A stretch of 64,000 nt of DNA from Paenibacillus azoreducens (GTDB lineage Bacteria; Bacillota; Bacilli; Paenibacillales; Paenibacillaceae): contig NZ_AP025343.1 of NCBI RefSeq assembly GCF_021654775.1, positions 1,302,001-1,366,000 on the forward strand, in the 5' to 3' direction. How positions within the stretch are numbered: the stretch's first letter is position 1; each line of letters starts with the position of its first letter. Under the pieces are notes generated by a model. That model made no database searches and had not been told where the DNA came from. It saw nothing but the letters and a program-made list of their open reading frames with translations. The position numbers were made by a program, and so were the translations under genes. Shown here piece after piece: positions 18,545 to 27,839 of the stretch.

Positions 18545-20587
18545 CTATATCCCTTGTTTGATCTGCTGGCGGTTGTCCCACAACAGCTTGCGCAGGTTCG
18601 ACTTGGAACCCTGAATCACGAAATATGGAATTTGGTACTGCTTGGCCACTTCAATGGTGCCCCATGATGCCCGGTGGGAGGTGGCTGTCAGCAGGAGAAA
18701 CAAAGCCTGGGAGGATTTCAAATCCGGATATACTCTTTCAGGACTTGTGCCATTTTCATGGATCAGTTCAGCTCCGGTTTCTACGACCACGGACTCGAAC
18801 CATTTCCGCTGGCCGCCGATGATCACAATTTTGCATCCTTCCAGGAACGGTTCCGGTTTTTCTTTTTTGGGGCCATAGTCAGTTATAGCTGTGCTTGGGG
18901 TGGAGGCGCCCGTTTTGGTTTCCGCAGGTACGGGACCATTAACCGGATACAGGCGAACCAGGCGGGCAACGCGGCTGTTTTCGGCAATATTAAAGGTGCA
19001 GGGCGCGCCGTCGACGGGCTTTTGAATTTCGATGTCTTTATAATGGATGGGGTAACGTTGGTCGGGATGATTCATGTCCACGCAATACCATACATGATAC
19101 GCTCCCAGCAGAACATACCCTTTAAACTGCCGGACCGGGCTGTATGTGTCGTCGCCTTGAAACAAAACCTCAATGTCGTAATAAACCGTCCCATCTTTGG
19201 GTTTTGGCCTGCATAATACTTCCGCTTCGTGTTGCAAATCATGTTGATATACCATCGATTCGGTAATATTGAATACCTCGCCGTTTTCCAGGCTGATATA
19301 TCCTCCATGATCGCGCCGGTAAAATATGCCGTTAAAGGTTTGCACCTCATCCTCATCCGGCTTATTTTGTTCTGCCTCCATCATCTGAGTGGTTTCCGCA
19401 GGTGGTGCTTCAGGCTGTTCTACCGCCGATTCGGGCTCGTCCTGATCCAGATAATCCTCAAGCAAGTCCATCAGATCGAGAATCTTTTTTAACTGTGCGC
19501 GCAGCTCGCTTTTATGAGGAGAGTTCTTCAGCTTGCGGTTGATCTCGTCCATATTTTCGTATAACCCGGAGAGCAAGTGGGAAGCCGATTCTTTGGAATC
19601 CTGGGAGCGGTGCCCCATTTCACGGATTTCCCGTTTAAGGGCAGAGAGTTCCTTGTCTTTTTGTATCACTAATTTTTCCGACTTGCTGAGCGCCTTGCCT
19701 GCATCTTGCAATTGTTCGAGCAGCGCGTTTTTTTCTTCTTCCCAGTTGGTTTGCAGTTGTTTCCAGAATAGTTCATGCTTTTTTTGCCTGTTTCGGGATT
19801 CTTGCCATTGTTCTCTGTCCTGCTGCATTTTTAGTTCAAGCTGTTGCTCCTTTAGCGCCGCTTGCTCCAGTTTGAGCTGCTGCTGCATCAACAGTTTGGT
19901 TTTGTGATCCAGTTCTTTGCGCAGCGACTGTTTGGTGCGTTCGGCTTCTTGAAGTTTGGCGGCGAGGTTATCGATTTTATTTTTCAGCTTCTGTTCTCTT
20001 GCCGTGTTCAGATCGGAAGGGACGGGGAGCTCTTCTTTAACGGCCGAGGCTTCGATGTTGGGTGCGTCGATTTGAGCGAGTCTTGTCTTGAAAAGTTCAA
20101 TTTGGCTGTGCCACGAATCATGCAGAGGTTCGCGCGCGGGATGGAAGTATAAGGCCCAATACGTATGATACAGGCCGCAACGGTTGGATAGCGGTTCAAG
20201 CTCACGTATAAAGGTATCCCATGTGCTTTCGTCTTCGTTTTCGATCAGGTTAGCGACTTCGTAAATGAGGGCGGAGATGAACTGACGCTTTCGGTTGTTA
20301 TCTTTTGCAGCTTGTAAAATAAACTGGTTGATCTCTTTTTGGAACAAGAGATGCGGGAATTTCTTGCGCTGGTTATGAAAAAAGGTGATATCAAGGTTAG
20401 AAGCCATTTCCTGCTTGCCTTTATCATTCATTTCTTTTAGCAAACCGCGTATTTCAGGCAGCTGCAGGGGGAGGGGGTCTTCCCTGTTAACAAGGTTTTG
20501 GTATTTGTGAATATCCTCTCTGATCGTCGGCTGAGAAGAGTCGTTTAACCATTTCCTGATCATTTTGGAATTGATTTTACTAGCCAT
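18545..20587 (-). CDS. Coiled-coil protein with DUF2325-like C-terminal domain
   Basis: A 680-residue cytoplasmic protein. The start is set at ATG 20587 because GAGGGGGA lies just upstream; an in-frame ATG at 20686 has no ribosome site. Residues about 1-200 are helical with a conserved-looking tail (WDTFIRELEPLSNRCGLYHTY). About 205-380 form a long Glu/Gln/Lys-rich coiled coil. A central beta-rich region follows (about 440-560). The last ~100 residues (CKIVIIGGQRKWFE, then AELIHENG and SQALFLLLTATSH) resemble DUF2325, a small Rossmann-like domain. No enzymatic motif is evident. The gene stands alone between the carbohydrate operon and the CRISPR locus. Function unknown. Confidence 0.7.
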   Translation of the reverse strand: MASKINSKMIRKWLNDSSQPTIREDIHKYQNLVNREDPLPLQLPEIRGLLKEMNDKGKQEMASNLDITFFHNQRKKFPHLLFQKEINQFILQAAKDNNRKRQFISALIYEVANLIENEDESTWDTFIRELEPLSNRCGLYHTYWALYFHPAREPLHDSWHSQIELFKTRLAQIDAPNIEASAVKEELPVPSDLNTAREQKLKNKIDNLAAKLQEAERTKQSLRKELDHKTKLLMQQQLKLEQAALKEQQLELKMQQDREQWQESRNRQKKHELFWKQLQTNWEEEKNALLEQLQDAGKALSKSEKLVIQKDKELSALKREIREMGHRSQDSKESASHLLSGLYENMDEINRKLKNSPHKSELRAQLKKILDLMDLLEDYLDQDEPESAVEQPEAPPAETTQMMEAEQNKPDEDEVQTFNGIFYRRDHGGYISLENGEVFNITESMVYQHDLQHEAEVLCRPKPKDGTVYYDIEVLFQGDDTYSPVRQFKGYVLLGAYHVWYCVDMNHPDQRYPIHYKDIEIQKPVDGAPCTFNIAENSRVARLVRLYPVNGPVPAETKTGASTPSTAITDYGPKKEKPEPFLEGCKIVIIGGQRKWFESVVVETGAELIHENGTSPERVYPDLKSSQALFLLLTATSHRASWGTIEVAKQYQIPYFVIQGSKSNLRKLLWDNRQQIKQGI

Positions 20588-20770
20588 AGGAGTCCCCCTC
20601 GAGAATGATAATAAAAATGCTTGCTTGGTTTGAAAAAGCGGAGCATAGATGAATGGCTTGTTTGAGTTTGGAGGTAGATCGTTCATTTCTTATAAATATA
20701 AGGATTTTGCAAAAATCCAATAAGCGGCTTTAAAGAATCTCTCCGGGACCCGCCCATCATCCACAAAAGC

Positions 20771-21024
20771 TGTAACGGACACCAGAGACTGGTGACTTTT
20801 GGACGACGCTAACGACACCGCATCGTCCACTAAAGCTTATAACGGACACCAGAGACGCTAAGAGGCTGAAAAAGGCCGATCCCAATTTGTAACGGACATC
20901 CTGCATCTTAGAAGCGAAAAACTTGGTCAAAAGGCCGATTCCGGCGCTCTAAGCTGCAAATATGTCCGTTAGACTTGCGCCATGAGCGAAATGATGCATC
21001 TAAGCGTCCATTATGTCCGTTAGA
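20771..21024. repeat. Intergenic repeat family with TAACGGACA / TGTCCGTTA motifs
   Basis: Three forward TAACGGACA(C/T) motifs are followed by two inverted copies (ATGTCCGTTAGA). The same core words build the large tandem repeat at 49.9-50.6 kb. The layout, with forward motifs first and inverted ones later, suggests a short palindromic intergenic element. No gene is seen here. Confidence 0.65.
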
Positions 21025-21221
21025 ATCCAAGCGCCGCCCATTTTTCTTTTGACTAGTAATTTTTGACAAAAGGTATGCGGTATCCTGCTTTTTAGTAGAA
21101 AAAAAGTTCACCAAGGACAACGTAACACGCCACAATACAAAAAAGAGGGGGGGCCGTCGAGTGGATGTTATTTAGATGTAAGCGGAGAGTTCATGAAGAT
21201 TGGCTTTTCCCGCCATTAATG

Positions 21222-21264
21222 AGAAGCCGGAACCCGGGAACTGAGTCCCCTTGTTCCGGCTTCT
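21222..21264. other. 12-bp inverted repeat (possible terminator)
   Basis: AGAAGCCGGAAC (21222-21233) pairs perfectly with GTTCCGGCTTCT (21253-21264) around a 19-base loop. No gene that it would terminate is visible nearby. Confidence 0.5.
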
Positions 21265-21290
21265 ATATAAGTTGAACCAATATTCCTCTC

Positions 21291-21474
21291 TAACGAAACG
21301 TGATATTGCTATTTGCAACAAAAAAGGCCTTTTGAAATTTTAACGAAACAGGGTATCGTTATTAAGCTAAATAAGTACTTGCAAGTCTGATTTTATCCAA
21401 AATAACGATCTGTCGTTTCGTTAGATTTCATTTGTTTTTGTTTTTGAAGCAATAGCATTCTGTAGTTTCGTTAG
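21291..21474. repeat. Second intergenic repeat type: TAACGAAAC / GTTTCGTTA
   Basis: TAACGAAAC occurs at 21291 and 21341, and the inverted form GTTTCGTTA at 21415 and 21465. Pairs are 50 bp apart on each arm, so the whole unit is a symmetrical palindrome-like element of about 180 bp. The rest of 20688-21650 holds no convincing gene. Confidence 0.65.
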
Positions 21475-21652
21475 AGAAACCTAAGCGAACGTAGAAGCGT
21501 TAGTACATGCTTCCGAGGCAGCCTTTTTTCAAAAAGCTTTCAGCTTCGAAAAATATCATTCCTCCCAGGTTAATTTTTCCAAAATGGGTTTTCTGTAGAG
21601 GAAATGGACCTTCTATAAAGGATTGGACTCTCTTACGTTCGTGGCTATGCAG

Positions 21653-21832
21653 TTATAGGAATCCGTTCAGGCGCGACATTTCCTGGGGCATCTGAAGCAG
21701 CAGGGCAAGCCAACGCTCCACATGCTGTTCCATTCGCTCGCTTGGTCCGATCGGACTAATAGCGGCCAGCACGTTACCGTTGGGCGACGCAATTCCGGTA
21801 ACGCCGATATTACGCATATCGATAAAACACAT
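21653..21832 (-). pseudogene. Remnant of an IclR-family regulator (C-terminal end only)
   Basis: A 59-residue open frame reads MRNIGVTGIASPNGNVLAA then ISPIGPSERM and ends QEMSRLNGFL. This resembles the extreme C-terminus of the IclR ligand-binding domain (AAP-F--G-VVAA-S-SGP, then EIS--LGY). A stop lies a few codons upstream of the first ATG, and no DNA-binding domain is found. It is a decayed gene end beside the CRISPR leader. Confidence 0.45.
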
Positions 21833-21928
21833 TCTTGTCAGGGGGCTGGAAGGAAAATGATTTTGCCTGCCGAATCATTGTAAGTATCAGGTAGAAATAA
21901 TGAGCACGTGCAAAGAGTAGCTTATTTA

Positions 21929-22078
21929 GGTGCGAATGTGAAGTGCACATGATTTTCCTGGGGGATTCGCACCAAGAATATCTTGATCTTTATACATAAA
22001 TGGGATTAAAAGTAAAAGCAAGTGGTGATTATGAGGTATAAAGACGGTTTTTGCAGCCATTTTGGCTTGAAAATCGGA
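21929..22078 (+). promoter_or_regulatory. CRISPR array 1 leader
   Basis: AT-rich tract directly before the first repeat. It starts with an 8-bp inverted repeat, GGTGCGAA (21929) and TTCGCACC (21966), enclosing AAGTGCACAT, and continues with an AATATCTTGATCTTTAT tract. It ends TTGAAAATCGGA against the first repeat. All of these are shared with the leader of array 2. Degenerate repeats at the far end confirm this side as the leader. Confidence 0.8.
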
Positions 22079-23105
22079 GTCGCATCCTATGCGGATGCGT
22101 GGATTGAAAGCTAAATAACGCGTTTTCTGAAACAGGAGCAAACGTCGCATCCTATGCGGATGCGTGGATTGAAAGCTCAAACGCGCATTTGATGGCAACT
22201 GGAGATTCCGTCGCATCCTATGCGGATGCGTGGATTGAAAGCATCCGCATCTGCTGTAATGCCAAGCAGTGTAAGTCGCATCCTATGCGGATGCGTGGAT
22301 TGAAAGCATCCGCATCTGCTGTAATGCCAAGCAGTGTAAGTCGCATCCTATGCGGATGCGTGGATTGAAAGTTCAATAACGCATCTTTTTGACCGTCACC
22401 AGCAGAGTCGCATCCTATGCGGATGCGTGGATTGAAAGGCATTGAATTTATTTTTTATTCCTGGCCCGCAAGTCGCATCCTATGCGGATGCGTGGATTGA
22501 AAGTGATAATAATCAGGATTGCCAGCGTATCCCGTATCGGTCGCATCCTATGCGGATGCGTGGATTGAAAGCTACTCGGGGAATGCCTGCTACTGGACCG
22601 ACTTGGTCGCATCCTATGCGGATGCGTGGATTGAAAGATGAATACAAGCAGAACACCAAACCAAAGCGAACCGTCGCATCCTATGCGGATGCGTGGATTG
22701 AAAGCCCTGTATAGCATATATCTCCCAGATAAGCGAAGTCGCATCCTATGCGGATGCGTGGATTGAAAGTCCGGATGGCCGATCCGAAAGCAAGGGCAGA
22801 GATGGCACGTCGCATCCTATGCGGATGCGTGGATTGAAAGTCTTACCAGTAGTAAGGATGGATCGTTAATATCGTCGCATCCTATGCGGATGCGTGGATT
22901 GAAAGACCGTAACGCCGGATACAAAGGTGTACCACGTGCCGGTCGCATCCTATGCGGATGCGTGGATTGAAAGAAAACTCAAGTTGTTTTTAGAAATGAG
23001 TCGGGTGGTCGCATCCTATGCGGATGCATGGATCGAAAGGCCATAATGCCGATCATTGCGGACGTTTTCTCAAGTCGCATCCTACACGGATGCGTGGATT
23101 GAAAG
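22079..23105 (+). CRISPR. Type I-C CRISPR array 1 (16 repeats, 15 spacers)
   Basis: The 32-bp repeat begins GTCGCATCC, ends GGATTGAAAG, and has a CGCATCC/GGATGCG stem with a TATGC loop (C at position 14). Repeats start at 22079, 22144, 22210, 22275, 22340, 22407, 22472, 22540, 22606, 22673, 22738, 22809, 22874, 22942, 23008 and 23074. Spacers are 33-39 bases. The last two repeats carry mutations (two changes in the 15th, TACAC for TATGC in the 16th), marking the old end. Spacers 3 and 4 (22242-22274 and 22307-22339) are identical. A scrap with CCGGATGCGT follows at about 23145. Confidence 0.98.
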
Positions 23106-23200
23106 TACTGCGAAGGTTATGCAAAACGTTATGCACGAGCCGATCCAACCGGATGCGTAAATAACCGAATAGCTACCGCTTTGACAGCCCCATTGTAAAC

Positions 23201-23242
23201 TCGCCAATTTCGCAAATTTCATTGTGAATTGGCGATTTTTTA
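23201..23242 (+). terminator. Terminator after CRISPR array 1
   Basis: TCGCCAATT (23201) pairs with AATTGGCGA (23227-23235) and is followed by TTTTTTATTTT. It would end the array 1 transcript before cas3. Confidence 0.8.
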
Positions 23243-23309
23243 TTTTGTGCTGATTTAAGATAATTGTTGAGGTATTTAAATTTGCTTGTGACCACTAAAT
23301 CAGAAATTA

Positions 23310-23340
23310 TTGACAAAACCTTGTCCTTTATGACTGATAT
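23310..23340 (+). promoter_or_regulatory. Candidate cas3 promoter
   Basis: A perfect -35 (TTGACA, 23310-23315) is followed 17-19 bases later only by weak -10 candidates (ACTGAT or TGATAT). The position, about 140 bases before cas3 and after the array terminator, is suitable. Confidence 0.4.
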
Positions 23341-23480
23341 GGGTTATTCGAATCCATAATAATTGATTTTTTGGAAGGATATCTCAATTACCTGTCGAAT
23401 GTCGTTAACAATAAGGGAAAATTGTCGTAGATATTTGGTCCTGGTAGAGATGGGAGAATCCTGTTTTAGGAGGGGGAGGA

Positions 23481-25913
23481 ATGAATTATATCGCCCATAT
23501 TCGCGAAAGCGATCATCAAATACAAACAGTTGAAGAGCATCTTCTAGCAGTAAAAAAGTTGGCGGAATCTTTTGGGGAAAAATTAGGCGTCAAGCATATA
23601 GCCGGACTCGCGGGTCTGCTGCATGATTTAGGGAAGTATACGAACAAGTTTAAGGATTACATATGGAAGGCAGTCCATGATCCAGGGTCAGCCCCACCGC
23701 GTGGAAGTGTGAATCACTCCACTGCAGGCGGCAAGCTATTGTACGATTTGTTTCATACCGGGAAAATAGATACTCACCGAGGACTGTTGGCCGAAGTTGT
23801 TGGAAACGCCATCATTTCTCATCACTCATATCTTCAAGATTTTTTGAGACCGGATTTGGAATCCGACTATTTACGGCGCGTAAGGGATTCTACTCCTGAT
23901 GAATACGAATGGACTATCCCCACATTTTTTGAGCATGTCATGAGCGAAGCGGACTTTCGGGAATATGTAGATCGGGCAGCGGATGAATTAGGAGCCTATC
24001 TGAACAAAAAAACTTCTGCTTCCTCTGAAATGAAGTTAATGTTCTTAACCAAGTTTATTTTTAGCGCATTAATCGATGCGGATCGGACGAATACCCGGCT
24101 GTTTGAGGAGAACAAAACGTTTGAACCGGAGCTGGAACATATCAAGCTTTTTTCAGATTATTATAAAAAGTTAATGCTCAAACTCAATTCATTTGCGGAT
24201 CAAAGCCAGTCACAGTCGGCTATTAACCAATTAAGGAGTAAAATGTCCGAACGATGCGAGGATTTTGCAGGGAAGCCGTCAGGTGTTTATACATTATCGA
24301 TTCCTACTGGCGGAGGAAAAACGTTAGCCAGCTTGAGAAATGCGTTAAAACACGCCATGACCTATCGCAAAAAACATATCATCTATATCGTTCCTTACAC
24401 GACAATCATCGAACAGAATGCTGCTGAAGTACGCAAAATCCTCAAGGACGATGCCAATATTCTGGAGCATCATTCCAATGTGGTGATCGATGACAGCGAC
24501 GAGAATGAAGATTCGGATGACATGAACGATATGCAGCAAAAGCTTAAATTAGCAAAAGACAATTGGGATTCACCGATTATTTTTACCACCATGGTGCAAT
24601 TTCTGAATGTGTTTTACGCCAAGGGCAGCAGAAATATTCGCAGACTGCATAATTTGGCAGAGTCCGTCATTATTTTCGACGAGGTTCAGAAGGTTCCGGT
24701 TCCATGCGTTTCGTTATTTAATGAAGCCGTTAATTTCTTGCGGGCATATGGGCACTCCAGCATTGTACTTTGCACTGCCACGCAACCGGCGCTTGATTTT
24801 GTTGAACATAAACTTGAAATGGGCCCGGATGCAGAAATGATAGACAATTTGGATCAAGTTATTGAAGCTTTTAAACGTGTGGAAGTGATCGACCGGGCGA
24901 CGGATGAAGCTTTTAACAATGAGAGTTTATGTGAGTTTGTTATTGAAAAAATGGAAGACTCGCAAAGCGTTCTGGTTATTTTGAATACAAAATCCGTAGT
25001 GAAAAAGCTTTACCAGATTTTAAAGACGGCAGCAGAGCATATACCTGTTTATCATCTCAGTACGTCGATATGTGCGGCTCACCGGAATAAGCTGCTGCAA
25101 GAAATACGGGACCATTTAAAACGCGGCAACAAAATCATTTGCGTCAGCACGCAGCTTATTGAGGCCGGGGTGGATGTCAGTTTCAAATGCGTGATTCGCT
25201 CCTTGGCCGGACTGGATTCCATTGCGCAGGCTGCGGGGAGATGTAACAGACATGGGGAAAGCGAGCTACAGCAGGTTTATGTGATCGATCATATGGAAGA
25301 GAACCTGAAATTTTTGCGGGAGATCAAGGAAGGCAAAGAGATTTCGAAAAAAATCCTCATCGATTTAAAACGTGATCATACCCAACATGGCGGCAATATT
25401 TTATCGCTGGAAGCGATGGAGCGGTATTTTACAGAGTTTTATTCAAAATTTCATTCGAAGCTGGAGTATCCTTTACCGAAATTAGGTACGGATGTTACCA
25501 TCACCAGGCTGCTTGCAGCTGACAAAAGAGAGAACTCGTATTATCAAGCTTATAAAAATAACAAGGGGGCGCTTCCATTATTTTTGGCCAACAGTTATAA
25601 AACGGCGGCAGAGCACTTTCATGTCATCGACGATCTGACCACTTCGGTGATCGTTCCATATGGGGACGAGGGAAAAGATCTGATAGCGGACTTAAACGGT
25701 GATCGGAACATTGAGGATCTGACGCGTTTATTGCGAAGAGCACAGCAATATACTATCAACTTGTTTAAATATGAGCTGGATCAATTGGATAAAAACAATG
25801 GCCTGGCAAGCTGCCTTGACGGAAAGGTATTGGTGTTAAAAGAAGGGGCTTATAGCGATGAATTTGGCCTCGATTTGGAGAACGACAGCGGGTTTGATTT
25901 GAGTATGTACTAA
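23481..25913 (+). CDS. cas3: CRISPR-associated helicase/nuclease Cas3, type I-C
   Basis: An 810-residue fused HD nuclease and superfamily 2 helicase that degrades target DNA after Cascade binds. The HD domain covers about residues 1-200, with metal ligands H48-D49 in LLHDLGKY and further histidines in VNHSTAG and SHHSY. Helicase motif I is SIPTGGGKT (K280), motif II DEVQ at 400-403, and motif VI QAAGRCNRHGE. An AGGAGGGGGAGG ribosome site precedes ATG 23481. It is followed by its own terminator and a 1.2-kb insertion, so it is separated from the other cas genes, which normally continue the same operon. Confidence 0.97.
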   Translation: MNYIAHIRESDHQIQTVEEHLLAVKKLAESFGEKLGVKHIAGLAGLLHDLGKYTNKFKDYIWKAVHDPGSAPPRGSVNHSTAGGKLLYDLFHTGKIDTHRGLLAEVVGNAIISHHSYLQDFLRPDLESDYLRRVRDSTPDEYEWTIPTFFEHVMSEADFREYVDRAADELGAYLNKKTSASSEMKLMFLTKFIFSALIDADRTNTRLFEENKTFEPELEHIKLFSDYYKKLMLKLNSFADQSQSQSAINQLRSKMSERCEDFAGKPSGVYTLSIPTGGGKTLASLRNALKHAMTYRKKHIIYIVPYTTIIEQNAAEVRKILKDDANILEHHSNVVIDDSDENEDSDDMNDMQQKLKLAKDNWDSPIIFTTMVQFLNVFYAKGSRNIRRLHNLAESVIIFDEVQKVPVPCVSLFNEAVNFLRAYGHSSIVLCTATQPALDFVEHKLEMGPDAEMIDNLDQVIEAFKRVEVIDRATDEAFNNESLCEFVIEKMEDSQSVLVILNTKSVVKKLYQILKTAAEHIPVYHLSTSICAAHRNKLLQEIRDHLKRGNKIICVSTQLIEAGVDVSFKCVIRSLAGLDSIAQAAGRCNRHGESELQQVYVIDHMEENLKFLREIKEGKEISKKILIDLKRDHTQHGGNILSLEAMERYFTEFYSKFHSKLEYPLPKLGTDVTITRLLAADKRENSYYQAYKNNKGALPLFLANSYKTAAEHFHVIDDLTTSVIVPYGDEGKDLIADLNGDRNIEDLTRLLRRAQQYTINLFKYELDQLDKNNGLASCLDGKVLVLKEGAYSDEFGLDLENDSGFDLSMY

Positions 25914-25924
25914 ATATATAGAAT

Positions 25925-25959
25925 AAAAACCTATCTGTTCATAACAAGATAGGTTTTTA
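25925..25959 (+). terminator. Terminator after cas3
   Basis: AAAACCTATCT pairs with AGATAGGTTTT and is followed by T. The perfect 11-bp stem lies 12 bases after the cas3 stop. Confidence 0.88.
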
Positions 25960-26254
25960 TATCATTCAAAATAATTTTAAATCCACGCTGTTGAAGAAAT
26001 AGCGACAAGTAATTATTGCATATATAGCATTTTGTGTAAATGATTCTTATTATGAATAATATTATAGACGAAATTAGTATTTTGTTTTATTATGGAAACT
26101 AAGGAAGATAATTGGAGGTGTTATTTCTGTAATGTAGTTGATTGAAGAAATTTGAAATGGAATCTGCTCCAACAGAATTGTTACTTGTTTCCTCTGGTCT
26201 AGTTTCTGTAGCAAGCGGGAGTTGAAGTCCCTGATGTGATTTGTCCCATACTCA

Positions 26255-26857
26255 ATGAACGCAAGGAGATTGGGACAACTTTTCGCTCCAAGAATAATTA
26301 TAAGGAAGTCTTGTATTATGTTTGTTAAATGCGCTGAGCCATCGAATATACATTCAGATTTTCGAGCTTTGATAAATCTTCAAAAGAAGCTTATCAGAGA
26401 TTTTAGTCAAGTAAGATGTCAGATACAGAATTGGTTGGACTGTTTTTTTCCGAAGTATGGACAAGTATTTAAAGATTGGGAGGGCAAGGCATCGTTAATA
26501 ACACTAAGCGAATTTCCGACTCCAACTGAAATTGTAATGTTAGGTCCGAAAGCAATTTTATGTCGTTGGAAGAAAGACGTAAAACGTGCGGTTGGATACA
26601 AACGAGCAGTCCAGTTATTTGAAGCGGCGAATCAATCTATTGAGCTTAGCAAAGGGTTGAAAACAGCGGAAATTGAGCTAAGAATGCTCCTCGAAAAATA
26701 TAAAATGCTCGGCAAACATCTTACGGAGATTCTGACTGAGTTGAGACGGTTATTAGTTCAAATTTCAGGAGCCAAAGAGATGCTGGTCATGCCCGACCTT
26801 TCCATCATAAACCTAGCTAGCTATTTATCTGAGTTGGAACACCCTAGAAACAATTGA
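26255..26857 (+). pseudogene. IS110-family transposase remnant between cas3 and cas5
   Basis: A 200-residue frame. The stretch from about residue 35 (HSDFRALINLQKKLIRDF, then NWLDCFFPKYGQVFKDWEGKA and FPTPTEIV) matches the central linker region of IS110-type transposases. The N-terminal DEDD nuclease part is absent. The C-terminal part stops early: where family members read a GIG-based motif and continue for about 80 residues, this frame reads MPDLSIINLASYLSELEHP and ends. It is therefore truncated at both ends and inactive. Flanking sequence (25960-26254 and 26858-27106) shows no other gene and no clear insertion-sequence ends. Confidence 0.7.
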
Positions 26858-27119
26858 TTTTTCGACAATGTTTTCAAACAAGCTGAAGCTGTGAGACAAC
26901 GATATACAATTACGATGATTTTCCTGTTTACATGGGGGAAGCTGATCGGAATGGCGTGGATGTTAATAATTGATTGAGATTAATATTCAGAACTTTTCTC
27001 CGTCATTTCCCCCTAATGATTATGTATTTAGTTGTTTATCATCCATCATTGAGAAATGAAGATTACAACGTCTAAAAGTAAGTGGGGGCAGATATTAAAT
27101 TGCGAAAGGAGGTGATTCT

Positions 27120-27839
27120 ATGAGAAATGCAATCGAATTCGAAGTTTATGGAAATTATGCGCTTTTTACGGACCCCTTAACCAAATTGGGCGGGGAAAAG
27201 CTATCCTATCAGGTGCCAACTTACCAAGCGATTAAAGGCATCGTTGAAAGCATTTACTGGAAGCCGACCCTCATCATGATTGTCGATGAGATTCGTGTCA
27301 TGAATGCAATTCGTATGGAGTCTAAAGGCATTCGTCCGATTGAATACGGGGGCGGCAACACGCTTGCAAACTATACCTATTTAAAAGATGTCCGCTATCA
27401 GGTGCGGGCTCATTTTGAATTCAATCTGAATCGCCCGGATTTAGCACATGACCGTAATGAACATAAGCATCATAATATTTTAAAACGTTCTCTCAAAGCG
27501 GGGGGCCGCAGAGATATTTTTCTGGGAGCCCGCGAATGTCAGGGGTATGTGGAGCCGTGCGAATTTGGTTCAGGCGATGGATTTTATGATGGATATGGCG
27601 AGATTCATCTCGGCAATATGGTGCATGGGATCAATTATCCGGATGAAACAGGGCGGGATCAGATGGAAGTCCGTTTATGGATTCCTAAAATGAAGGATGG
27701 CTATATTAAATTTGACCGACCAGAGGATTGCCCTCAGGTTCGAGTGATCTCAGAAATGAAGCCGAAGCATTTTGATGAAAACAATGTAGAATCGGTTGAC
27801 GATCTTTTTGCCCAAATGGAAGGGGGTGAAGCTCTTTGA
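27120..27839 (+). CDS. cas5c: Cas5c (Cas5d), crRNA-processing endonuclease of type I-C
   Basis: A 239-residue RAMP-fold protein that cuts the CRISPR transcript within repeats and stays bound to the crRNA 5' handle in the I-C Cascade; type I-C lacks Cas6. The catalytic triad known from the Bacillus halodurans enzyme (Y46, K116, H117) is found at exactly those positions here: Y46 in VESIYW, K116-H117 in NEHKHHNI. The ribosome site AAAGGAGGTGATT is a near-complete match to the 16S rRNA tail, so translation should be strong. The insertion upstream means it needs its own promoter or read-through from cas3. It overlaps cas8c by four bases. Confidence 0.97.
   Translation: MRNAIEFEVYGNYALFTDPLTKLGGEKLSYQVPTYQAIKGIVESIYWKPTLIMIVDEIRVMNAIRMESKGIRPIEYGGGNTLANYTYLKDVRYQVRAHFEFNLNRPDLAHDRNEHKHHNILKRSLKAGGRRDIFLGARECQGYVEPCEFGSGDGFYDGYGEIHLGNMVHGINYPDETGRDQMEVRLWIPKMKDGYIKFDRPEDCPQVRVISEMKPKHFDENNVESVDDLFAQMEGGEAL

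Noticed and set aside
22442..22714. Plus-strand frame across array 1 with repeated SYADAWIES
   Set aside because: It is the CRISPR repeat read as protein. Similar frames on both strands of arrays 1 and 2 (21.9-22.7 and 32.7-34.9 kb) have the same cause.
26255..26857. Accessory cas or anti-phage gene between cas3 and cas5
   Set aside because: The sequence matches the middle of IS110-type transposases and is truncated at both ends.
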